NCBI GenBank assembly: GCA_964019055.1
Contig: OZ025211.1
Span: 13,218,400-13,282,399 of the forward strand
DNA length: 64,000 bases
Source: Anthopleura xanthogrammica
Lineage: Eukaryota > Cnidaria > Anthozoa > Actiniaria > Actiniidae
Reading direction: 5' to 3'
Below the pieces are notes generated by a model. The model was not told the origin of the DNA, ran no database searches, and was given only the letters and a program-made list of their open reading frames with translations. Within the stretch, counting starts at the first letter, position 1. Every line of letters begins with the position of its first letter. Position numbers and translations under genes: made by a program. This document shows positions 12,336-21,583 of this stretch, piece by piece.

Positions 12336-14653
12336 TAGTAGGGTGGCTTAGCGACAAAAAAGGGCCGTTTTGTGCACTTTTGAGTACAAGCACCAAACTT
12401 GGCTTGGATGTTCCTTGGGTCATGCCAAACAGATTCAGAAGGGGTGCCAAAAAATCGGACACTCAGGGGGGAGGGGAGGGGCAATTTTGTCAAACCACCA
12501 TAATCCCTCAAGACAAAAGGAAAAAGAGACAGGAAAATATTTATTTTGCTTAGTAAGGTTAGTTTAAAACATTTTAACAAGATATTGGTTAATTTTATGG
12601 TATTTCATCTGGGAAGGGGGTATGGGCGTCAACCAAGCCAGTAGGGGGGAGGAGGCAGGTGGGATATACATATTTTTAAATAAACCCTTAAGACTATTTT
12701 GCAACATGTCTATTTAAATAATACTCTACCGATTGAATGTTGTGCTTGTTAACATTCGAGTTGAGATATCAAAGAGTTGGAGAAGAGCTCCTTTGAGATT
12801 TTGGCGGGAACACGACGTGTAGCAGGCTGGATGAAAGCAGAGAAGTTTGAATGACCGATTGCTATTAATTACTTCGGAATTTGTCCTGACTTCGATTTAG
12901 AAAGCCTTGTAAGCTGTTTTATCCTTATTTGAAGAAAGGTGTGATGTTTCTGCTAGGCTCGGATGCGGTGTACAGGTACACTCTATTACAGTGTACAGTC
13001 TGTTTTTTAATAACTCGGCCTTAACCTGAGCTTGTGGATTGCCTTTGGCACGGAAAAACATTTTCTAATGATCAACACCACTTTGCGAAGCCTTGGGACC
13101 TAGAGAAGTGATGACGCTTCCACTATTCTATGCCATCACCGGCTGAGATACCACATCGTCCTTCGAAGGAAGAGCTAGGGGAAAGTCTGTGTGGGATGCT
13201 TGGAATGAAGCTTTTCTGAGGGTTCTACATGGAACATACACCGCTTTACATACCGACTCTGTGGCATTTACTGGTCATTGAGTGATTTGTTGTTATTTAT
13301 GACAAAATAGTTCTGAAAGCAAGATTAACGCCACACGAAGAGAGAGCTTCACCAAAAAGGGTGGCAACTTTAAAGTATTCCACCAACGCAGGTATGTTTG
13401 AGTTTGATATAGAGTATGAATTCTTTATAGCCAGGTTTCTACACAGCTTTTCCCAGTCTCTAACATCTGGTTCCTTTTCCCCCTTGCTTTTTCAGGACGC
13501 TCTTCTACATCACTATATGACAGAGCAGCATGTACCAGACGACCATCTAGATGACTTTAGAAAACCAGCAGAGGATTCCTGCACCAAACGGGTTTGGCTG
13601 CATGGGAGATGAGAAACAACCGCTGGCAGCCAGTTTGGACAAGACTCGATCCCAGAAGCGTCTAAAGCCTGCAGTGAATTGCTGAAGTGCGGATGCAAGA
13701 GTGGATGTTCCAGCTATTCGTTGCAAATGCTTAAAGGCAAATATTCCCTGCACAGAGCTTTGCAACTGTACTGAAGTTTGCCAGAATTCCGACACTTGAT
13801 TACACTTACATTGTTTAGGACTTTTGCGTGAGGGCCAAAAGCATTTAGTTTAGAACTGAATCAATGTGACTGGATCTTGGCTATTTTTGAGAACCTGATT
13901 AAGTAAATTGAGTTATGTTGATCAAGATATGACTCTAATGTATAGCCTAATTTACTGATAGAATGATCCTTATCAAGAAGAACTTGAACGATGTCTCGAA
14001 TCTATACTCCCTACTTGCCAAACCGTGACTCCCCTTGATATTCAGAAATATTTTCTACCATTTTCGTATTGTAAATAATATTTGAACAGATATTGGTTTG
14101 ATTGGCAGTTCCAAATTTTACCAGTTATCTCTATATTTCTGCTATTTGAAATAACTGCACAACGGCCTCGTGGTTTCGTGAAAATCACAAATAAAGAGTT
14201 TTTTTTCGAACTTTTCGATATCTTCATGATAAGCTCGACATTCAATGGGGAGAGTATTAATTAACTGTAGACATATTGTAAAATAGTTTTATAAGGGTAT
14301 ATTTAAAAATAAGTATATACCATCCGCCCCCTCCCCCCTATTAGTACTTGCTTGGTTGGTGCCCATACCCCTCCCCTCCCACATAAAATACCATAAAATT
14401 AACCAATATCTTGTTAAAATGTTTTACACTAATTTTACTTAGCAAGATAAATATTTTCCTGTCTATTTTTCCTTTTTTCTTGAGGGATCATGGTGCTTTG
14501 ACAAAATTGCCCCTCCTCTCCCCCCCCCCCCCCTTACTGTCCGACTTTTTGGCACCCCTTCTGAATCGGTTTGGCATGACCCAAGGAACATCTGTGCCAA
14601 GTTTGGTGCTTGTACTCAAAAGTGCACAAAAAAATCATTAAGCCACCCTACTA
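12336..14653 (+). mobile_element. Second DNA transposon of the 3-bp-duplication family (TAT target site)
   Basis: Inverted repeats of roughly 330 bp (about 12336-12670 and 14310-14653), beginning TAGTAGGGTGGCTTA and including AGAAGGGGTGCC further in. TAT flanks both sides (12333-12335 and 14654-14656). The tip matches the element at 5100-8367 at all but two or three positions. The insertion splits a minus-strand exon, whose frame is restored by excision with one TAT retained, which confirms both ends and the 3-bp target site. G-rich and C-rich runs near 12470 and 14521 sit inside the repeats. Confidence 0.88.
13075..13799 (+). pseudogene. Remnant of the CXC-tailed transposon gene
   Basis: Three pieces of the same gene family as 5991-7874 are readable. 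Near 13080-13240 a stretch reads LPLFYAITG, a stop where the family has Cys, then DTTSSF and VWDAW. Near 13320-13390 an Arg/Lys-rich exon end (RRESFTKKGG) precedes a donor. From 13496 a last exon begins DALLHH and ends in a Cys-rich tail (LLKCGCKSGCS, IRCKCLKANIPCTELCNC) with a stop at 13797. Frames switch several times, so it is dead. This copy keeps the central segment that the other copy has lost, while the other keeps the PIN-like segment. Confidence 0.6.
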
Positions 14654-14829
14654 TATGTCAACATCCTTTAAAAACTTTCTTTGAGACAACTGAAGTTGAC
14701 GTACAATGAAATCATTCACCTTCTCTTCTGAACAACAACCTGAACTGGCGGCCATTTTGATTTTGGCTTTGAAGAGCAGCCTCGTTTTGGTGTTTAGCGT
14801 GCATGGCAGTGGATTTCGCCAGTGTGGTA

Positions 14830-15240
14830 AAACCTACAAAACTAGTGGCTAAAAACATTCCAGCGAGGTCACCCCAGTCGCTGTAAAACATACCAAACTA
14901 GTAACAAAAACTTAAAACGTTCTTAGCGAGGTCACCCCTGTCGCTGTTAAGCCGAACTAGTAGCAACAAACTAAAACATTCCAGCAAGATCACCCCTGTC
15001 GCTGTAAGACATACAAAACTAGAGCTAAAAACATTCCAGCGAGGTCACTCCTGTCGCTGTTAAACCAAACTAGTAGCAACAAACTAAAACATTCCAGCGA
15101 GGTCACCCCTGTCGCTGTAGAACATACAAACCTAGAGCTAAAAACATTCCAGCGAGGTCACCCCTGTCGCTGTAAAACATACCATACTAGTAACAAAAAC
15201 TTAAAACATTCTTAGCGAGGTCACCCCTGTCGCTTTTAGA
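14830..15240. repeat. Tandem repeat, seven units of 55, 58 or 63 bp
   Basis: Each unit carries GCGAGGTCACCCCTGTCGCTG or a close variant. Starts of the CGAGGTC core (CAAG in one) lie at 14864, 14927, 14985, 15040, 15098, 15153 and 15216, giving spacings 63, 58, 55, 58, 55, 63. The spacers fall into three types (AGTAACAAAAACTTAAAAC; AGTAGCAACAAACTAAAAC; AGAGCTAAAAAC), so there is a higher-order pattern. It starts just upstream of the ATG of the unknown minus-strand gene. Confidence 0.8.
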
Positions 15241-16123
15241 TAACCAAAGTGAATTATTCTAAAAGTTTTTCAGTTGCCGCCATAGGCGAAAAATACAATA
15301 TCTCAAACTTTGACCACGGGCTACACATTTGGCTTGTATCTTCCGCAAAGAATAGATTATCCGTTGGAGTGGATTCGAAGGTTCGATGTTGTTCGTCTCG
15401 CCAGTTTGGGCAACAAAATCACTCCAGTCGTCTCCAACTCTATTAAATCTATAGGTTCAAGTGGAACTCGACCACGAAAATGAATAAGAAACAAGCGAAC
15501 ACATGTAAAAAAACCTAGCAAAAAGTCAATGGCTCTGTGATAAAGAACCTAACATAGAAATAAATAGTATAACTAACACAGACCTAACCAATTCGGCGAC
15601 ATTACTTGCCCATGAGAAGTTTTCCAAACTTTAAAAGCCCGTGCAGCTTTAGGTTGGAGGAGCAGAGGAGACACGTTCGGCCAGCTAGAAGGTTGGACGA
15701 GAAGTGATCCGAAATGCAAATAAAGTTCTTTTATATTCGCACCTCTGGGACCAGTGAGAATAGCCAACTGGTTTGCCTCCTTACCAGTTGGGTTTCTTAA
15801 AACTCTTTACGTTGTAATTATTATTAGTTTGTTTTCTATTACTTAGTATAAGAGGACCGAGTTGGAAAAAAGCTCTGCTTTACTCGTTATATCCTCTATA
15901 AATAAGGATTCCTTTTTTTTTTTTTTTTTTTACATGACTTGACATGTATATGACTGTGGGACTGCTTTCAAGAGTGGCGGGGTATTCTATAATCTAGCCT
16001 GTAATATATGTTGTGGTAAGCAATAAGAACCTAAAACTTGGCGTGCATGTGTAAGATGAATCAGCTTGTAACTAACTGGCATTGGTATAAAGCCAGAAAT
16101 TCTAGTTTTTTTATTTTTATTAG
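15241..16123. other. No gene recognised; contains a 19-base T run
   Basis: Short open frames on both strands lack coding character. A T run lies at about 15913-15931. No paired inverted repeats seen. Confidence 0.4.
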
Positions 16124-16291
16124 AAAGCAAAACAAAATCCTGTAAAAGCTGTCGATAGCGAATGGTATCTAAAGGTTGTTGTTGATGTATATTTTGTACA
16201 AGTCAACCACCTTCGAGCAAGAAGTAAAGTGGGACACATCTTGGAAGATGTCATAGATATCAAAGCTGGGAAAAAGAATGATTTAATTCTG
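16124..16291 (+). CDS. Isolated putative exon of unknown gene
   Basis: Open stretch of 56 codons between an acceptor (TTTTTATTAG) and a strong donor (GTAAGT). Composition is protein-like (DSEWYLKVVVDVYFVQV, VGHILEDVIDIKAGKK). No neighbouring exon can be joined with confidence. A degenerate frame around 16630-16768 reads DGDANYLYRSLSLS, which recalls the OTU-protease motif GDGNCLFRALS but lacks the catalytic Cys. Probably a transposon-gene relic. Confidence 0.35.
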
Positions 16292-16768
16292 GTAAGTTAT
16301 ATGGAATCACTTTTCAAGTGAAGTGTTCTAATAAGTTTTATAAAACTCATGAATAATTAATGAGCAAAACAAAATAGAAATCACTGTCCGTGGAGGAGGT
16401 TGTATATCTCATACAAAATCGTCCTGATTTGCATAAACTTGAACTCCAATTTTCTCAGCCAAATTCTATTTGATCTTTAAAATTTTAGTAGAAGATGAAT
16501 GTATACACCTACACGTTTCATAAGTAATATACAATATTCAGTGTCCGTGTTGTATCAGATATACAATCACTCGCCGAAAACATGGTCTATCATACTGTAT
16601 ATATTACTAATTCCATCATTTTTTTTTAGATTGTTTTAAAAAATGATATGCTACTGGTTCAACAAACTACGTTTCAGGTTTTTCTTAAAGATTTTGATGG
16701 GGATGCTAATTATTTGTACCGCTCCCTGAGCTTGAGTGTACAAACCTCACGAATGTTCTGCAAATGAG

Positions 16769-18859
16769 GTGTTAGCAGGGAGACAAAATCGTTAATACCA
16801 TGACAATTATTAAGAATTAAAGAACAAACATCTAAAGAGACTAGTGCATATATCAGATTTAACAAAAAAGAACAGAAAGAAGGACATTTTAACAGCTTTC
16901 CATACAGTCCATACATTGTCCGATTCCCAGTCTATAACACCAAACGTTTCATTTTCCCATACCCATGCGTGTGGAATTAGTTCTGATTAAACTAATACTG
17001 GGTTTTCAAGTTTTTGCATTTTCCAGCACAACTAAGGTAGCGCGACTGAGCTTTCAGTGTGTTGCTTTGTTTGGTCTAGTTCAGAAGCTGACTGTATGTT
17101 GAAAGGTGTGCGGATCAAACCCTGGGGGAGCCATGAATTAAATTTGTTATTGGCGTTCGTATTTTTCTCTTCAAATATTATACTGTAATTGATTTTATAT
17201 TACCAAACTTACAATCATTATTATACTGATAATCAATTTAAGGTATAAGTTTAAAAAGAATTGAAATTAAATAACTTCAATAAAGGCGCTAAATCGGAAA
17301 AACCCAATTGGATGTGACATAGACTAAGCTGTAAAAAAATACAATCTTAGTTTATTTTGAAAAATACAGCAAGAACAGAAACAACAAAAGGTTGTGCAAG
17401 TTGTCAGTGCTTTTGTGTTACTGGCAATATTTATTAGTTCTTGAGCAGCAGGATCATTTACTTTAGCCATCTTGTCATCTGCTTCTCTTTCTTCATTTTG
17501 GTGTCTCAGGTTCATCAAGAAATACTCTACTGTCTTGAAGAAGATTGTTCTTGTCTACAGTTTGTATCAGCCCTTCTATGTAAGCAGTCATTATTTCATC
17601 TACTTCTTCTTGTTCTTGGTTTACTTCCTCATTTGCCTTTGTTGTTAAGTGTTTGTGGTGGTTGTCCAAGAGGCTTCAATATTTCTACGCACTTTAAAAA
17701 CTGGTGTTTCCTTGTACGTCTGACTAACCATCGACTTAATCATCACAACTGTTAGTCGAATGTTCTTGGCCACAAAGTAACAACAATTCTCCTGTTTGTT
17801 CAGTGGACCATTTACATTGAAATAGAACGTCTTCAATTATGTCATAATACATTATTTATTTCTTTGTAACTAATCTCAATTTTGATTTTAAAAAGCATGT
17901 AATATATTTTCTTTAAATCATGAGAGATTGGACAAGCTGGAAAAAATTAAAAAGGTCGTACAAGCAGATCACTGAAATCCATCTGAGTTCACCTTTTGCC
18001 ACCAGGTTGGGAAGAACTTTCAGTGGGAAAGGGTTTGGACGTAAATATAAAAATTCCAAACCCTCCTTCAAATTGGCAACCAAATACCTTCTGTGATACA
18101 GCACGTGTCAAAATTAATTCATCTCTAAGGAAGTACGACTTCCGGGCCCAAACCGAAAAAACAGTTCTATGAAGATTTTCCTTGCTTTTTCTTTATGAAA
18201 GGATTTGTTGTCCAAAGTTTTAATTGTTTCAGGTGGAGGTGTCCGCAATCTTGGTAAGTGGTTTGATCAATAACATTTGTCAATCAGTGTTTTATCATTT
18301 CTTCAAAATTAGTCAAATTAGAAGGTTCTCGACATATAACAGTTCCACAATGCTAGGGCAGTCTATTACGTGTATTCACTCTTGTATTGGGTACCAGATG
18401 TGCATCTTTCTAAACAGCTTCTTCAAAATTTGGCAGTGCAACTAATAAGCTATACACCTAGATATTGTCATATTTTGTCAATACAATATGCATTGACAAC
18501 ATTGGCAGAGCATTTGGAAACCTGTGTCAAAGTATCATGAACAGACAAGAATAATCGTTGTTAAAGCTCTCAGGTAACAGGTAGTTCAAAAACTTGCATC
18601 GATTGAAGCTGACAAAGACAATATTACTAAACTACAGTAGCTGTCCAACTTCATCAAGAATCATCAGAACCACTCGAGATCGACAAAGTAGGACGTGAGC
18701 AGAGTACAAAGTCTAATTTCAGAGATGTCTCAAGTATTTTGACGTAATTTCAAAATCAAGGGTAAGTTAGGAGAAGCAAACTTGAGCCAGGAGTTGAATG
18801 TATTTGTTTAAATGTAAATAGCTGTGCTAACAACTGGTTTCTTATATGTGCCTGTTACC
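16769..18859. other. Low-information stretch with possible coding relics
   Basis: A minus-strand segment at about 17836-17340 has two protein-like pieces (ending NIEASWTTTTNT and starting NLRHQNEEREADDKMAK) separated by stops. I cannot assign a family. Nothing else stands out. Confidence 0.25.
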
Positions 18860-19640
18860 TGGAGCGCAACATCTCAGAATTTTTACCCGCTTCCACTTTA
18901 GCAGCAGAGAAAATGTACTCCAGACATCTTTATTGGGGATTTCAACATGAATATGCTCGAATCCTCTCATAATGCAAAATAGCCCAAACAAAGATCTAAA
19001 CAAGTTCTCTGAACAATTCTGCTGAACGAATGTCATCAATGAAGCAACAAGGACAACTTATCATTCAAGAACCTTGCTTGACATGGTTCTCACTTTACAC
19101 TCTCAGAGACTTGCAACTACCGGAATTTTACAAGTTAGTATCAGAAAACCCAATCCGGTTTTGTTTTTTTTTTTGTGAGGAAACATTAACTGCCGAAACT
19201 AATTTTAGATCATTAAAAATTTAGATCAGAAAGCTTTTCTCTGCAATTTACAAAGCGTCCCTTGGGAAAGTTCTTACATCTATGATAACATTGATGATTT
19301 ATGGTCACATTGGTCTGCCCTATATAAACAAGTCCTTGACGAACATGCCCCAGTGCAAAAAATACGACTTGATCAACGGAATGATCAACTTCCCGGGATT
19401 AGTACTGACATTCAAATAAAAATTAATAAATCAAATAATAAATCAATTATTGCACTTTGACGAAGGATTGGAAGATGAGTGACATTAACCCTATCCATAA
19501 AAAGGGTGAAGTGATTATTAAGAACTACTGACCGGTCAGTGTTCTCTTGGCGATCTCTTAACTTTTCAACAAAGTGATATTTAACCAACTGTATACCTCT
19601 TTTGCACCTACATTCTTGCAGCAAAATATGTGATCATTGT
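18860..19640 (+). mobile_element. Heavily decayed LINE (endonuclease and start of reverse transcriptase)
   Basis: Fragments in the expected order: an APE-endonuclease motif (FIGDFNMNM) near 18935; a linker with LWSHWSALYKQVLDEHAPVQK near 19290-19360; and an RT entry motif (INPIHKKGE, then NY, stop, PVSVLL) near 19480-19540. Many stops and an internal loss. Jockey/CR1-L2-like order is inferred from these motifs only. Confidence 0.6.
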
Positions 19641-19801
19641 TTGTTTAAAGTACTGTAATATGAACTTTAACAGGAACAGACTTAAATCTTATCTACCGGT
19701 ATAGTTTGGCTTGATGCGATTTTCATCTGTTCTTTGAGTCCTTAACTGTAACAACTGCTTGATAAGTGTACTGTACTGGCTGTAATACAGTAGTATAAAT
19801 T

Positions 19802-20277
19802 TTAGTCTTTGCATCCTCTTTTGGCTGAACTGCAACTTTCCCCTGCATGACTCTGTTCTTTCTTCCTTTTATTTCTTGACTCCACGTTTCTGGCAACAGC
19901 TTTCTCCGCTATCTCTCTTTCTTTCTGAATCCGTTCCATTAGCCACTTCACTGCAAGCGAGTTCCCTTCAAACGAATATTTGCAAGGCACTTCAAGAACA
20001 TATCCACTACCACGATTTACTCTCTGTCCAATAACCTCGCACAATACTGTACTAGAAGGCTTTTCCAAGAACTGACTGATACAGCGGGATTAAGTTAGTA
20101 GCACACGTCCGACTACTTTGTTATCTAGCATGATGGCAACTGCATTTTTATCCTTTTTGTGCTGTGGTTCTTGTGCACACTGTAATCTCTCGCCAATAGT
20201 CGGAGTCCAGTTGTCCTTGTAGACAAGGTGTCCACGTACAAACGAATTGAAGCTATATCAATCTCGTGGCATTTTAA
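19802..20277 (-). pseudogene. HIRAN-domain-like protein, head-to-head with a Tigger transposase
   Basis: The minus-strand frame starts at ATG 20277-20275. It reads a HIRAN-like domain: YKDNWTPTIGERLQC near the start, then KNAVAIMLDNKVVGRV, then SRCISQFL and the second half with GSGYVLEVPCKYSF. The tail is basic and Ser/Lys-rich (RNKRKKEQSHAGESCSS). Two in-frame stops (fifth codon and about codon 60) make it a pseudogene, but the frame is otherwise intact over about 158 codons. HIRAN domains are thought to bind DNA ends in Rad5/HLTF-type proteins; stand-alone HIRAN-like proteins are common in cnidarian repeats. Only about 40 bp separate its start from the divergent transposase start, suggesting a shared promoter within one transposon. 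Confidence 0.65.
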
Positions 20278-21583
20278 ATCTTCAATCTTGCTTCTTCTAC
20301 ACTGAAATGTCCTTAACCTTGAGGATAAAATCAGAGTTCTGGATTACGCTGCTAAACATCCAAAAGATGGTTGCAGAAAAATAGCTAAATGTTTCGGCGT
20401 TGGCAAATCACAGATTGAAGCGGCACTGAAAGATAAACATAACATAAGAGCTAAATACGACAACTTCAGTTCTTCCAGCAACAAGAGAGTGTGTGATGGT
20501 AAATACCAAGAAATAAATGAGGCAGTTTACAAATGGTACTGCTTGGCTAGAGATGCTATGGTGCCTATATGATGAGTAGCACGATCACGCGACCAAACGA
20601 AGGATACTTTTTTATTTATTTTATTTCTCGCATAGTATGCAACAGGAAGCTTTAAAATTTGCACATATTACCAATAATTCATTGGTTCTTTGGATGAACT
20701 ACAAATTTGCACTCAGCGAAAGGAATAGCGAGTAAAAATACAATAATTTGCACTAAAAGTGTTAAATTATGCATGTAACGTTTATGATCGCACGCATGCG
20801 CTTTCAAAAGCTTATTGTGGCTGATATTCAATACAACACTGCAAGTCCAAAGAAAATATGCTCAGCATCTAAAAATGAGAGAACTGACAGGGTTTTGGAA
20901 TCATCGCTATATTGTAGAGCGTAAAAATACCACAAAAGTATTTCACATCGTAATGTAACGCTTAATGTGAATAGAAAGATCCCTGATGTCATATAGTTCA
21001 ATTACGGCTTGAAACACATACCATTGCAATGGGCTTGTTATGGTAGATAATTCCTGTTAATATACGGCATAAAGTAATATATTGACGATGCGAGAGCGGT
21101 TTAAAGATGACTGAAACAACATTAAACCATTCCACGGACTGCTAATTCTAGTCTTGGCTCACCACTTTAAATAAATTCCCTAGTATCAAATCTTATATTC
21201 TCTCCCACTTAATTCACATCATCCTGTTGGGCATGTAATGACTTGCATGCTGTGGAAGTTATATTAATTTTGAAACCGTAAAACACGAGATATTTCCCTT
21301 TGAGTAAGACTGAAACACTTTTTGTGATTGTTGCTACGCTCATAATGTGTAACGAAGGAGCAGCAGGTGTGAAGAGCGCCATGAAATTATAATATTCTTC
21401 CAATGGTTTTGCCGTTCCAAGAGAATTCAAGTTACTGCTTCTTGCCCCAAGACTAAAATGTGTCATATCAGTAGATAGGGGTGGTCTTTGAATAATTACA
21501 GGGCTTCTGTACGAAATACTCGAGTTTCATATTGTGTGATTTTCCGAGGTCAACTATGTATGTCTTGTCTACAGTGTGTGATT

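Larger units (their letters stand above)
11722..14755 (-). pseudogene. Unknown gene with C-terminal membrane anchor, interrupted by a transposon
   Basis: Read on the minus strand, ATG at 14755-14753 (context AAAATGGCC) opens a frame running to 14657. The transposon 12336-14653 intervenes. With it and one TAT removed, the frame continues across the junction (gac-ata-ggg-gat) from 12335 down to about 12190. A single frameshift between about 12245 and 12175 moves it to the frame that ends at 11722. Total about 237 codons. Visible: N-terminal small and Cys residues (AASSGCC), a charged middle (RTKRLKRNPWTIEFSRDVDE) and a C-terminal hydrophobic segment (TLSFLLLILTVVYTSMLAF) six residues from the stop, suggesting a tail-anchored membrane protein. 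Family not recognised. The insertion and frameshift mean this copy cannot make the intact product. Confidence 0.65.
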
